The translations under genes were made by a program, and so were the position numbers. From contig NZ_CP016757.1 in assembly GCF_001701045.1 (NCBI RefSeq), positions 2,101,501 to 2,165,500 on the forward strand: a stretch of 64,000 nucleotides of DNA, read 5' to 3'. Each line of letters opens with the position of its first letter. Position 1 is the first letter of the stretch. The notes below the pieces were generated by a model. The model was given only the letters and a program-made list of their open reading frames with translations. It made no database searches and had not been told where the DNA came from. Origin of the DNA: Cloacibacillus porcorum (GTDB taxonomy: Bacteria > Synergistota > Synergistia > Synergistales > Synergistaceae). Positions 1 through 8,384 of the stretch are shown here, piece after piece.

Positions 1-439
1 ATGGGATGGTATCCCTAATCTTCTCCGCCATGGAGATAGAAATGCGATGGCTCATTCTATTGAAAGCAGAGTCCCCTTTCTTACCAAAGAAATGGCGGAG
101 TTCTGCCTCTCCTTACCGGAAGAATATCTTATTGACATGAACGGCAGAACAAAAAGCGTATTCAGGGAAGCAATGCGTGGAATTGTACCTGATGCGATAC
201 TAGACCGTAGAGACAAAATTGGCTTTGCGACACCGGAGGAAGATTGGCTGAATAATATTTCGGATTGGGTGGACAAGCTTTTATGCAATACGACGGATAT
301 TCCATTCCTAAACATGAAGGCGCTTCAAGAAGAATGGCGCGCTGTCAAAGAAAAACACAGTGGATACGATTGGCGTGTCTGGCGATGGATCAATTATATT
401 CGCTGGATAGAAATGTTTAATATTTCTATGGGCAAATAA
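1..439 (+). CDS. asnB: Asparagine synthetase (glutamine-hydrolysing), C-terminal part only
   Basis: The frame is open from the first base of the window, so only the 3' part of a longer gene is present (about 145 codons). It carries the family block DRNAMAHSIESRVPFL near bases 38-85, followed by the FREAMRGIVPDAI and DRRDKIGFATPEEDWL blocks, which belong to the ATP-dependent synthetase domain of class II asparagine synthetases. The N-terminal glutaminase domain lies outside the window. The enzyme transfers ammonia from glutamine to an aspartate-type carboxylate after adenylation. In surface-polysaccharide clusters such proteins often amidate sugar acids instead of making free asparagine. The flippase and polymerase genes that follow make that plausible, but the sequence does not decide it. 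Confidence 0.85.
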   Translation, partial: WDGIPNLLRHGDRNAMAHSIESRVPFLTKEMAEFCLSLPEEYLIDMNGRTKSVFREAMRGIVPDAILDRRDKIGFATPEEDWLNNISDWVDKLLCNTTDIPFLNMKALQEEWRAVKEKHSGYDWRVWRWINYIRWIEMFNISMGK

Positions 440-595
440 GTACATAAAACATCTCAGAGTCAAGATTTCCGCAAATAAAATCTATAAACCATTGAATATT
501 TACATGAAATTTAATACAGCACACATTTGATCCACTACATAAAACGCGTAAAGTGGAAAAAGTAGCAGGTAAATATACGAGGCATCGCACAAAAT

Positions 596-2035
596 ATGAC
601 AATAAAACAACAAATATCGCAGTATTTGAAAAACAATAACTTTATCAGACATGTAACAATATTATCTGGCGCCTCGGTAATTGCGCAACTGATAAATATT
701 ATCATCATGCCCGTTGTATCACGGCTATACTCACCAGCTGACTTTGGTGTATTAGCGCTTTATTCTTCTATTGTGGGATTGCTTGCTACAGTATCAGGCT
801 TTAGATACTATCTTGTGATTCCGCTTGCCCGCAGAGATCGTTACATACATGCAATAGCCTGGCTAAGCTTTCTATCCCAATGTTTTTGTGTACTGGCATT
901 TACAATCATAATCATAGAATGGAAAGAGTACTTGGCAGAGACTCCCTATGGAGTATTATTATCCTACTGGTACATGGTCCCTATAGGTGTATTGTGTGTT
1001 GGAGTCTATTCCTTGTTGGTTCAGTGGGCAATAAGAGAGAGGGAGTTCACGCTTATCGCAAAAACAAAAATAGTGCAGACTGTTTCAAGGTGCTTCGTTT
1101 TCTTATTGTGTGGAATTATAAACACATCCCCAATTGGTCTGCTTCTTGGCAATATCGCTGGGCAGAGCGGTGGAAGTACATCACTTTTACATTCTATAAA
1201 AAGAAAAAATCTAAAGATTAAATTTAGTTTCACGCATATAAAACGTGCGGCATTGTCATATCGTAAGATGTTTCTCTTTGATACACCGTCCAGCTTAATA
1301 AATATGTCCGGTGCGTATCTATTGCCTATAGTCATGACATATTACTGGATTCCTAATATCGTAGGCTCTTTCTCCATGGCACAACAGGTTTTAGCTTTGC
1401 CATCTGCCATCGTTGGCACTGCGATAGGACAGGTCTTTATTCAGCGTTGCAGTCAGGCTAAGTATGAGGGGAATATTGAGAATATTTACACAAAAACATT
1501 AATAATACTTTTCATTGTCGGTGTTTATCCTATAATGCTACTAAGTATGCTGGCGCCGATTATTTTTCCTGTTGTACTAGGGCAAAAGTGGATTGTGGCC
1601 GGTAATTTTGCTCTGTTGATGTCTCCGTGGGTGGCGTTAGATTTTGTATACACGCCCTTAAGTATGATTTATATCATTATGATGCTTCAGCGCCCAGCAT
1701 TTATTTTTTTATTTCTTTACACAATTGTGCGAATTGCTTCTATATATATTATGCGCGATAATCCTGATTACGCAATGATGTTGCTATCTGGGATCAGCAC
1801 ACTATTTATAATTATTGGAATAATATTACCTGGGTATTTCATTCATATAAAAATATCGTCTTTGATCAGTATTGTCGCTTGCTTATCTGTAAAGGTATTA
1901 ATAGCGTTGGCTCCTGTATATTTTTGCTTATATGTTTTAAAGACACATCTATATGTCACCATTATAGCCCTGCTATTATCAATGGCGTTATATATGACAT
2001 TAGGGTTCAATACATTAAAAAATATTAAAAGTTGA
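596..2035 (+). CDS. Wzx-type oligosaccharide flippase (MATE/MVF superfamily)
   Basis: A 479-residue protein made almost entirely of hydrophobic segments (about 12-14 helices). An N-terminal block around residues 20-55 (HVTILSGASVIAQLINIIIM, then VVSRLYSPADFG) is typical of polysaccharide biosynthesis flippases. Such proteins move lipid-linked sugar repeat units across the inner membrane. It is followed after 10 bases by a Wzy-like polymerase gene, the usual partner in Wzx/Wzy O-antigen or capsule systems. The DNA is clearly richer in A and T than the housekeeping genes beyond 15 kb, which fits horizontal exchange of surface-polysaccharide genes. The substrate cannot be inferred. Confidence 0.8.
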   Translation: MTIKQQISQYLKNNNFIRHVTILSGASVIAQLINIIIMPVVSRLYSPADFGVLALYSSIVGLLATVSGFRYYLVIPLARRDRYIHAIAWLSFLSQCFCVLAFTIIIIEWKEYLAETPYGVLLSYWYMVPIGVLCVGVYSLLVQWAIREREFTLIAKTKIVQTVSRCFVFLLCGIINTSPIGLLLGNIAGQSGGSTSLLHSIKRKNLKIKFSFTHIKRAALSYRKMFLFDTPSSLINMSGAYLLPIVMTYYWIPNIVGSFSMAQQVLALPSAIVGTAIGQVFIQRCSQAKYEGNIENIYTKTLIILFIVGVYPIMLLSMLAPIIFPVVLGQKWIVAGNFALLMSPWVALDFVYTPLSMIYIIMMLQRPAFIFLFLYTIVRIASIYIMRDNPDYAMMLLSGISTLFIIIGIILPGYFIHIKISSLISIVACLSVKVLIALAPVYFCLYVLKTHLYVTIIALLLSMALYMTLGFNTLKNIKS

Positions 2036-2045
2036 GGAACATATA

Positions 2046-3323
2046 ATGTTAACGAAAACACAACACTCATCAAATAAAATATTTATTTTATACACATTAA
2101 TATTTATTTTTGCGTTCTTCTTTATTATTGAATGGCATTGGCAAATTTTACTGTTAGGAATTGATGTTCCTAACCCCTATATTTTTGTTGCGTTTCTTTC
2201 CATTCCTATTATTGTTATAAACATATTAGATATGCGAAAAAAAGATCCTAACTTTTGGTTTATATACTTTCTGATCATATATTTTTTATTAGTTGCGTTA
2301 ATAAACATTTCGGAATTGAAGACTACAGGCGACTACAAAATTGCAACTGAAATGGGTGTTTGGTGTATTAACATTGCATTATTTATTGTGGCATGTAATG
2401 AGAAAGTATGGATATTTATACGCAGATATCCCAGAGTTGTTACGTTTTTATTTTTCCTTTACGCATTGACACCACTATTAATTCTCTTTAGCCAAGGTTA
2501 TGCGGCAGAAGCACATTTAAATCTCAGAGAAGCCGCATCGCTCAAAGAAATAACAGGAAATTCAGATTATATTGTCTCTTATCAAAGTTTTGGAGACAAA
2601 ATATCTATCTTATCTTTTATAGTACTTTCATTACATATAAATAGGTTTCTAAAAATAATAGTTCTGGTTACTACGCTAATTTCGCTTTATGTTGTATTCA
2701 GCGCAGCAAGTATGGTAGGCTATATTTTTTCTTGTACGGCTTTTTTGTTCTTATTACTTTACTACAATAGGTGCTACATAAAATGTGGCGTATTCGGGTT
2801 AGTATGTGTTTGCATGTTGTTTTTTACATTTGCATATATTGTGAACAACCGAGCATTACAGGCTTCAGATAATCGTATGGTTAGTTCGATAGCGCGTGGA
2901 CAAAAATATGGATCTGTCTCAAGTAGAAAAATAATTGAAGTGGAAAATCAAAAATCGCGAAGCGTACGACTAATGTTTGGAGATTACAAATTTGATAATA
3001 AACTTGGCAGACCTGGAACATATACACACAGCGCTTTCGGTATGGTTGACTATTACGGAATAATAATTTTCAGCATATCAGTAGGAATCTGGATGTATCT
3101 CTTTGCTAGACTATTATTCCTGGGGAAAAAAGATATTCCTGTCGTAAATGCAGCATTGATGTCTGTGCTTTTTTATACCCCGTTATTTATAATTGCAAGG
3201 TTTCCTGTAGGATATCTAACATTTTGGGTGCTAGGCTCTGCAATATCAGCGGTAAAAATCAATAAAAACTTAAGGCAGTTTAAGGCTACAAATAAAACCG
3301 CGACGTCTACCACCGTTCTGTGA
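2046..3323 (+). CDS. Wzy-like polysaccharide polymerase / O-antigen ligase-like membrane protein
   Basis: A 425-residue protein with roughly ten to twelve hydrophobic segments. One large polar region lies near residues 155-190, and another near residues 270-325 precedes the last helices. This is the usual plan of Wzy polymerases, which have low sequence conservation. The start at 2046 has a GAGGA ribosome site 8 bases upstream. It follows the flippase gene by 10 bases, so the two are probably co-transcribed. The second polar loop contains GRPGTYTHSAFGMVDYYG (about residues 321-338), which resembles the conserved (P/T)HN.(Y/F)L..W block of O-antigen ligases and polymerases only loosely. The assignment rests mainly on topology and neighbours. 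Confidence 0.6.
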   Translation: MLTKTQHSSNKIFILYTLIFIFAFFFIIEWHWQILLLGIDVPNPYIFVAFLSIPIIVINILDMRKKDPNFWFIYFLIIYFLLVALINISELKTTGDYKIATEMGVWCINIALFIVACNEKVWIFIRRYPRVVTFLFFLYALTPLLILFSQGYAAEAHLNLREAASLKEITGNSDYIVSYQSFGDKISILSFIVLSLHINRFLKIIVLVTTLISLYVVFSAASMVGYIFSCTAFLFLLLYYNRCYIKCGVFGLVCVCMLFFTFAYIVNNRALQASDNRMVSSIARGQKYGSVSSRKIIEVENQKSRSVRLMFGDYKFDNKLGRPGTYTHSAFGMVDYYGIIIFSISVGIWMYLFARLLFLGKKDIPVVNAALMSVLFYTPLFIIARFPVGYLTFWVLGSAISAVKINKNLRQFKATNKTATSTTVL

Positions 3324-3690
3324 GAAGGAACACAAGACAATTCGTTTAATTCTACGTGGTAATTACAAAATATACAGCACATAGGAGATGTCTCAATGGA
3401 ATTCTACGATTAAAAAATGATGTCAACACCAATATCCAAACAGTCCTCACAAATACTGAAAATTAGAAAGGAAGCTATGCAATTGCACTGGGGCAAAATA
3501 CTGCGTACCTATGTAAACGATACAAAAACCATCTACATTGTGTTTATGGCGCTTGGTGTAAAACCATGACGCTGTTTTTGTGCCCTTCTTTTACCTTCAA
3601 TACCGCCCTATCTATTTGGGCAATGTACCAACCACGCTAAAATATCGCCAATTGCCCAAAAGTATTTTCTGTAAGAAAGGAATCAGAGCA
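3324..3690. other. AT-rich gap between wzy-like gene and MBOAT gene
   Basis: About 370 bases between two polysaccharide genes. The DNA is A/T rich and holds no long reading frame. It contains only a possible 30-codon frame (3477-3569) and the leader of the MBOAT gene. I see no terminator or tRNA. It may be what remains of a deleted gene in a recombining polysaccharide cluster. Confidence 0.4.
3477..3569 (+). CDS. Possible 30-residue small ORF
   Basis: An ATG at 3477 is preceded by a good ribosome site (GAAAGGAAG, about 4-8 bases upstream). It opens a frame that ends in TGA at 3567-3569 and gives 30 residues starting MQLHWGKILRTYV. I do not recognise the product. Given the shuffled nature of polysaccharide clusters, it could be the start of a deleted gene and not a functional peptide. 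The strength of the ribosome site is the only real support. Confidence 0.25.
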   Translation: MQLHWGKILRTYVNDTKTIYIVFMALGVKP

Positions 3691-5130
3691 ATGCTATTTA
3701 ACTCTTTTGAATTTATATTTTTATTTCTGCCTTTAGTATTTTGTATTTGGGTTTTCTTGCGTAAAAACTATCTTCCGAAGCTGGCGATTTTTTCTTTATT
3801 GGTCTCTTCACTGTTGTTCTATGCATACTGGAATCCTCCTTTTGTTTTTTTACTGCTTGCTTCAATAACGATAAACTTTTTCATACAAAGGGGTATCTTT
3901 ACATTACAAAAGACATCTTGTTCTCGAACGGCAAAAACAGTTTTATTCTGCGGAATTACTTTTAATATCCTCTTGATTGGTTACTTTAAATATAAGAACT
4001 TTTTCCTGTACAATATGGATTTTATATTTGGGCGTGTAAATACGTACCAATCTATATTTTTACCGCTGGGAATATCTTTCTTTACTTTTCAGCAAATTGC
4101 CTGTCTGATTGACAGCTATAAGAGGAAATTAGGGGAAATCAAATTTTGCGAGTACGCGCTTTTTGTCTCCTTTTTTCCACAATTGATTGCAGGCCCAATT
4201 GTAAAATATGAAGAGTTAATTCCACAAATCCAAAAAGCCGCCAAAGATAATTCGATTAACTTAGATACGATCTGTTTGGGGTTATCTTTATTTGCGTTTG
4301 GACTATTTAAAAAAATTACGATAGCAGATTACTTTTCACCTATTTCAATAATGCTCTTCGATTCAACCTCCCTTCCTACTTTTTACGACGCCATACTGGG
4401 CACTTTGGCATATACAATACAGATTTACTTTGATTTTTCCGGATACTCCGATATGGCGTTGGGACTTGGATTTTTATTTGGCGTGGCGCTGCCACAGAAC
4501 TTTAACTCACCATACCAGAGCCTGTCGATTATTGATTTTTGGCGAAGGTGGCACATCACCCTATCCAACTTCCTAAAAGATTACATTTATATTCCTTTGG
4601 GAGGTAACAGGGGGGGGCATACTAAAAAATATATAAATTTATTGTTAACAATGTTAATAGGCGGATTATGGCACGGCGCTGGCTGGAACTTTATAATATG
4701 GGGTGGCTTACATGGATTCTATCTAGTAGTTAATAATCTGTACCGCAGTAAAGACAGATTCATCAAATTACCTAATATAATTTGTTGGCTGTTAACTTTC
4801 TCTGCCGTTAGCTTCGCTTGGATTTTTTTTAGAGCGCCGTCATTATCCAAAGCCAGAGAAATAATTTACGCGCTATTATCATACGCACAAATATTTTCAC
4901 CAAGCCTTCACGCGATAAATTTAGCACACGACGGGCTGATCAAATTTGTATCATCATTGATCGCTTCTATCTTTATATCTATATTCATGCCAAATGCTCA
5001 TAAAACATTACTGCATATATCATCTCGTAAGTACAGCGTAGCTGTTATAAGCGGTATCTGTTTTGCCGCAAGCCTGTGGATGATGACATATACCGAAAAA
5101 GTACGTGAGTTTTTATATTTTCAATTTTAA
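3691..5130 (+). CDS. MBOAT-family O-acyltransferase (AlgI/DltB-like)
   Basis: An integral membrane acyltransferase. I place the start at 3691 (MLFNSFEFIFLFLPLVF, the usual MBOAT opening, with AAGGA 8-12 bases upstream), not at an upstream GTG at 3580. This gives 479 residues. Diagnostic blocks are LPLGISFFTFQQIACLIDSY, QLIAGPIVKYEEL, YFDFSGYSDMALGLG, NFNSPYQSLSIIDFWRRWHI and GLWHGAGWNFIIWGGLHG. The invariant active-site histidine is H328. Family members such as AlgI move acyl groups across the inner membrane for O-acylation of an extracellular polymer. The next gene encodes an SGNH-type protein, and MBOAT/SGNH pairs are a recurring two-component acetylation machine. The likely role is acetylation of the surface polysaccharide made by this cluster. 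Confidence 0.9.
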   Translation: MLFNSFEFIFLFLPLVFCIWVFLRKNYLPKLAIFSLLVSSLLFYAYWNPPFVFLLLASITINFFIQRGIFTLQKTSCSRTAKTVLFCGITFNILLIGYFKYKNFFLYNMDFIFGRVNTYQSIFLPLGISFFTFQQIACLIDSYKRKLGEIKFCEYALFVSFFPQLIAGPIVKYEELIPQIQKAAKDNSINLDTICLGLSLFAFGLFKKITIADYFSPISIMLFDSTSLPTFYDAILGTLAYTIQIYFDFSGYSDMALGLGFLFGVALPQNFNSPYQSLSIIDFWRRWHITLSNFLKDYIYIPLGGNRGGHTKKYINLLLTMLIGGLWHGAGWNFIIWGGLHGFYLVVNNLYRSKDRFIKLPNIICWLLTFSAVSFAWIFFRAPSLSKAREIIYALLSYAQIFSPSLHAINLAHDGLIKFVSSLIASIFISIFMPNAHKTLLHISSRKYSVAVISGICFAASLWMMTYTEKVREFLYFQF

Positions 5131-5144
5131 AGGATGATCACAAT

Positions 5145-6197
5145 ATGAAACGACTCAATTTTATTATATGGTGCCTAATATTTTTCCTGCCGACCTCCAT
5201 TGTCATTCTTTATCCGGCAGCTTATGTCTTTTTTATCGACCCTCTTTGGCAATGGAATCACCCTTTTCACATCAGGGCATGGCATCCGCCATTCAATGAA
5301 AGGATTCAAAAGACAAACTATTTAGCGTCTAGAAAGCCAAAGATAGACACTCTAATCGTCGGTAGTAGCCGAAGCTCATTTATTGACCCCGCAGAGCTCG
5401 GCAGCCAGTATGCCTTTAACTATTCAGTCAGCTCTGGTACAGCATCTGAATTTGCCGATCACATAAAATATACGCGCAAAAGGTCCAATATCCCACTAAG
5501 GCTTGTCCTTATTGAGTCTTCATTCTTTCATGCCTTAAAATTCAAGCGCACATTTAACGCGCCTCATTTTTACGTTGACAACGCCGAAGACTTTTCAAAG
5601 AAGATCAACAATATATTCAGTAAAGACGCCTTTCAGCTAGCTAAAAAAATCAAAACAACCCCGTCATATGTATATGAATATTATTTGATAAACAAAGCAC
5701 AAGTTCAATCCCATAAATATGGAGGACAAAGAGAAGGATTCACATCTCACCAAAAAGAGCAAGAGATAACGTATCAAGTTTCAAGCTATCGAGAGAACGC
5801 CTACAACAAAGAATTTGATCCGCTATTTCCTCGTTATATCTCTGAGATACATGATGCAGTCGGTAGTGCGAATTATATAGTATATGCAACCCCGGTTTCA
5901 AAATATCTATTAAAGCTAATGGTTGAAATGAAACAATTAGACAACTACGAACACTGGATACGCAACTTAGTCAATGAATTTGGCACTATTTATAATTTTA
6001 TGTATCCTAACAAGATAACGATGAATGATGACTCTTTTTATGACGCACACCATACCACTAGTGACACAGCCTCGTTTCTTATCCGTATAATGACTAACAG
6101 AACAGGTGCACGCGATTTAGAATATGTAGCTGTGATAGATAAAACTAATATTGACTACTTGTTGCCTATCATTCGGAAGCGTTTTGAAGAACTGTAA
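5145..6197 (+). CDS. SGNH-fold, membrane-anchored acyltransferase partner of the MBOAT protein
   Basis: A 350-residue protein with one N-terminal hydrophobic segment (about residues 5-28) and an otherwise exported-looking chain. The block DTLIVGSSRSSFIDPAEL has the candidate nucleophile serine at 74-75. A C-terminal DAHH (D300-H303) fits the Asp-x-x-His of SGNH hydrolases. This layout matches DltD/AlgJ-type proteins, which complete the O-acyl transfer outside the membrane that an MBOAT protein starts. The start at 5145 follows the MBOAT stop by 14 bases with an AGGATG ribosome site, so the two are co-translated. Overall similarity to named members is weak, so the family is inferred from motif and context. 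Confidence 0.65.
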   Translation: MKRLNFIIWCLIFFLPTSIVILYPAAYVFFIDPLWQWNHPFHIRAWHPPFNERIQKTNYLASRKPKIDTLIVGSSRSSFIDPAELGSQYAFNYSVSSGTASEFADHIKYTRKRSNIPLRLVLIESSFFHALKFKRTFNAPHFYVDNAEDFSKKINNIFSKDAFQLAKKIKTTPSYVYEYYLINKAQVQSHKYGGQREGFTSHQKEQEITYQVSSYRENAYNKEFDPLFPRYISEIHDAVGSANYIVYATPVSKYLLKLMVEMKQLDNYEHWIRNLVNEFGTIYNFMYPNKITMNDDSFYDAHHTTSDTASFLIRIMTNRTGARDLEYVAVIDKTNIDYLLPIIRKRFEEL

Positions 6198-6249
6198 GTA
6201 TTAAGACAGTTGGCGGTGTATAAAACTTAAAAAACGCCTTACGTACTTG

Positions 6250-6392
6250 GTTGTGCACCGCGTTGATGCAGCGCAGCGTGCCGCTCTTCGCGCGCATGAC
6301 CAGCGATGAAGTCTCGATTCCTTCGCCAGAGTAACATACGCCTTTGAGCCAGTCGCTTACGGTGGCGCCTGTCACGTTTTCGCTTTTTACGA
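6250..6392 (-). pseudogene. glpX relic A (C-terminal coding fragment)
   Basis: The plus strand here reads almost like the segment 15330-15485 inside the intact glpX gene. It carries the same codons for SENV, a damaged [12 protein letters not shown] block, [21 protein letters not shown] and INAVHN. It has scattered substitutions and a loss of about 13 bases where glpX encodes FAAT. Similarity starts abruptly at about 6250 and stops at about 6392, just before the hipB operator. Orientation is the same as the intact gene. It is a non-functional fragment, diverged enough that it is not a recent copy. Confidence 0.85.
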
Positions 6393-6405
6393 GATATGTT
6401 TTGTA

Positions 6406-6463
6406 CAGCTAAAATACTAGCTATAATTGACATAAATAACTTTTATAGCTAAAATATTAGCTA
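6406..6463 (+). promoter_or_regulatory. hipB copy 1 promoter with paired operators
   Basis: TTGACA (6427-6432), a 17-base spacer and TAAAAT (6450-6455) form a sigma-70 type promoter. Two palindromic sites of the form TAGCTA-N6-TAGCTA lie at 6406-6423 (first base C instead of T) and 6446-6463. They are 40 bases apart centre to centre and straddle the -35, with the second covering the -10. The ATG begins 7 bases after the -10, so transcript and coding sequence probably start together (leaderless). Confidence 0.8.
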
Positions 6464-7045
6464 TGAATATATCATTTTTTCAGCATCATACTCCGCCTGA
6501 AATCGCCCTTGCTCTTGCCGCTAATGTGCGTGCGCGCAGGAAGGAGAGGAAGCTCACGCAGAGCAGGCTGGCAAAGTTGTCGGGGGTAAGTTTGGGCTCC
6601 ATCAAAAGATTTGAAAGCAGCGGGGAGATTTCTCTGAAATCTCTGCTGAATATTGCGGTGGTGCTTGGCTGTGAAGAGGATTTTCTTTCTCTTTTTACGA
6701 AAAAGCATTATGCCTCTATAGAGGATGTCATAAATGAAAAAAATTAAGGCGTTGTCTGTCGGCTATAACGGCCGTCCGGTCGGGAGGCTTGCGCTGACTC
6801 CAGATGGCTTTTCCGCCTTTGAGTATAGCAGCAACTGGCTGGCAGCCGGTTTTTCGATCAGCCCTTTCAGCCTACCGTTAAAAGATGGTGTTTTTGTACA
6901 AAAGAGGCGCGAGCCATTCGAGGGCGGCTTTGGCATTTTCGCCGACAGTTTGCCGGATGGCTGGGGACGTTTGCTCTTAGACCGTATACTGCTGAAAAAT
7001 CATCTCGATCCATACGGTATAGATATTTTGCAGCGTCTTGCCATA
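6424..7045 (+). repeat. Direct repeat of the hipBA promoter, hipB and 5' hipA (second copy 13733-14354)
   Basis: The two stretches are nearly identical in the coding part at a constant offset of 7309 bases. They diverge more in the promoter, where the core elements and operators are kept. The break at 7045 is sharp. A segment of this length in direct orientation could recombine and delete the intervening 7.3 kb. Confidence 0.9.
6463..6747 (+). CDS. hipB: HipB-type XRE antitoxin/repressor, copy 1
   Basis: A 94-residue Cro/C1-type helix-turn-helix protein. The HTH spans about residues 31-60 (LTQSRLAKLSGVSLGSIKRF). It differs from the second copy at 13772 by only three residues (positions 2, 35 and 94). 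HipB proteins neutralise the HipA kinase and repress their own operon. The start coincides with the end of operator 2. It overlaps the downstream hipA frame by 14 bases. Because the hipA copy here is truncated, this HipB is an orphan that could still bind the operators and the HipA of the intact module 7.3 kb away. Confidence 0.85.
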   Translation: MNISFFQHHTPPEIALALAANVRARRKERKLTQSRLAKLSGVSLGSIKRFESSGEISLKSLLNIAVVLGCEEDFLSLFTKKHYASIEDVINEKN

Positions 7046-7093
7046 ACGTTAAACATCCTGTTTTGTCTGTATATTGTACATTACCGACTATGA
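6734..7093 (+). pseudogene. Truncated hipA (copy 1)
   Basis: The first 104 codons match the intact hipA at 14043 with only a handful of changes (for example residues 4, 5, 18, 32, 34 and 38). They cover the N-terminal HipA domain up to LLLDRILLKNHLDPYGIDI and QRLAI. Identity stops at base 7045, after which the frame runs through unrelated sequence to a stop at 7091-7093. All kinase parts (Gly-rich loop, HNRDDHSKN catalytic loop, PAYD motif) are missing. The gene cannot make an active toxin. An N-terminal fragment of about 119 residues might still be translated. Confidence 0.9.
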
Positions 7094-7389
7094 GGAGTTT
7101 TACACATTTTTTTACGCACTACCCAAAAGAAAGCACAAATAGAGATGGAAACCAATATAGTTATCATACCAACGCCGCTATATTGCCTTGACCAGTTGCT
7201 TAATTCAATGCAAACACAGCTATCGTTACGAAATATACAGTTCAAGCCGCTTTTTACATGTGTGAACTGTCCGCAGGCCCTTTCTTCAATCGATAAGGGC
7301 CTGTGGACAAAAGCTGAACCAAACTAAGGTTTAGGATATGCGGGCGGCTGTAATAAGGCCGCTTCCGCAGAGGATGTGTTTATATACCG
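7094..7389. other. Gap after hipA relic, with one inverted repeat
   Basis: No convincing gene. The only structure I see is a 9-bp inverted repeat, CAGGCCCTT (7274-7282) with AAGGGCCTG (7295-7303). It is not followed by a T run on either side, so it is a weak terminator candidate. A 60-codon frame at 7145-7327 lacks a ribosome site and looks random. Confidence 0.4.
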
Positions 7390-7623
7390 TCACATATCCC
7401 CATGCGCGGCGACAAAGTCCGCATATAGCTGCGCAGGGCTTTCGTACCAATACTTTGTGTCCTCTTTTTCAAGCATCGCATATGTAACTGAATTATAAAA
7501 CTCTGCAACAGCGCGGTTCAGCGGCATATTTTTATCTTTGTTCAAACGTCTTGCGATCGCCGCGACTTTGTAGGGGATAAATATATGGACGTTCTCCTGT
7601 GTTATTTTAGGAATTCTTTTCAT
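7390..7623 (-). CDS. Small protein, third gene of the DUF3791/DUF3990 cassette
   Basis: A 77-residue soluble protein beginning MKRIPKITQENVHIFIPYKV and ending in TKYWYESPAQLYADFVAAHG. It overlaps the end of the DUF3990 gene by 17 bases, so the two are translationally coupled. I recall similar short proteins with a (T/K)(K/Y)xW.ES(P)..LY ending downstream of DUF3990 genes, but have no name for them. Size and position suggest a component of the same toxin-antitoxin-like unit (accessory or second antitoxin). No catalytic motif is visible. Function is unassigned. Confidence 0.6.
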   Translation of the reverse strand: MKRIPKITQENVHIFIPYKVAAIARRLNKDKNMPLNRAVAEFYNSVTYAMLEKEDTKYWYESPAQLYADFVAAHGDM

Positions 7624-8113
7624 CTGATACGACCTCCTTTTCTCCCAGAAAACGCAGCTGTTTCACCGCCCTGTCAGTATGAAAGGATATCTGATCGGCC
7701 AGGGCATATGTCCGCAGACGGCGTATCACTGTATCAAAGTCTATAAATCCACCTTCAAACGCATTGATGCACGCGTAGACTCTGTCATTAGCCACAGCGC
7801 CCTGTACGATGTCGTAAGGGTGCGCGAAGCCGACGTCTTTTCTGTTATGCATGACAAAAGTCAACCAAGCGCGGCTTGGGCCTCTGAATTTCCGTATTTG
7901 CATGATCTTGGATTTAAAGATGCTTTCATCCAATTCATAGGAGGATATGTATCCCCGTGGAACGCCGTCACGTCTGCTTTTGATTTTCGACCATTTCGCC
8001 GCTTGCGCAAAACTGGTGGTGGTATAAAAACCACCGCCAAAATCAAGCTGCTGTCTGCTCAATGATAAATCGGGTTCAGGTACTGGAATTAATCCGCCAT
8101 GGTAGAGTATCAT
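7607..8113 (-). CDS. DUF3990 family protein, probable ADP-ribosyltransferase-like toxin
   Basis: A 168-residue protein with the characteristic DUF3990 opening: ILYHGGLIPVPEPDLS, then LDFGGGFYTTTSFAQAAKW. YHG, GFYTT and a later glutamate-bearing region are laid out like the R/H-S-E type cores of the ADP-ribosyltransferase fold, with which I recall this family being grouped. It lies one base from the DUF3791 gene upstream and overlaps the 77-residue gene downstream. This three-gene packing is typical of toxin-antitoxin cassettes. The toxin role is inference from family and context. The target and reaction are not evident from the sequence. Confidence 0.75.
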   Translation of the reverse strand: MILYHGGLIPVPEPDLSLSRQQLDFGGGFYTTTSFAQAAKWSKIKSRRDGVPRGYISSYELDESIFKSKIMQIRKFRGPSRAWLTFVMHNRKDVGFAHPYDIVQGAVANDRVYACINAFEGGFIDFDTVIRRLRTYALADQISFHTDRAVKQLRFLGEKEVVSDEKNS

Positions 8114-8114
8114 C

Positions 8115-8384
8115 TTACAGCTCCGCGTTTTTGAGATATAGTTCTATTTCATCTATGACATATTCAAGCGACTGTGTATGGAGCACGTCATAGCCGTCAA
8201 TCAGATAGTCCAGCACGCCCTCTTTTTCAAACATGTTTGCGGCGTCGGCTCCTTTCATCGCATGTCTGACTTTATATGCTTCAATGCAGGATGAAACAAA
8301 TTCCGCTTTTTTCTCAAGATTGTCCACGCCGCCCGCCTCCTCATAATGTGTATTAATCTCATAAAAATTATATCCTATTTTCAA
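8115..8384 (-). CDS. DUF3791 family protein, candidate antitoxin
   Basis: An 89-residue protein. The part from about residue 22 (KKAEFVSSCIEAYKVRH through VLDYLIDGYDVLHTQ and IDEIELYLK) matches the DUF3791 pattern: cysteine-containing first helix, MKG..A..MFEKEGVLDYL, D.LHTQ. The long frame starts at a TTG (8384) with AGGAG 6 bases upstream. A GTG at codon 20 preceded by GAGG is an alternative that would start nearer the domain. It lies directly upstream of the DUF3990 gene with one base between. Members occur with DUF3990 partners in many anaerobes, so an antitoxin role is likely but inferred. Confidence 0.7.
   Translation of the reverse strand: MKIGYNFYEINTHYEEAGGVDNLEKKAEFVSSCIEAYKVRHAMKGADAANMFEKEGVLDYLIDGYDVLHTQSLEYVIDEIELYLKNAEL

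Noticed and set aside
7145-7327. 60-codon plus-strand frame in the gap after hipA copy 1
   Set aside because: No ribosome site and no protein-like pattern. It lies in shuffled DNA.
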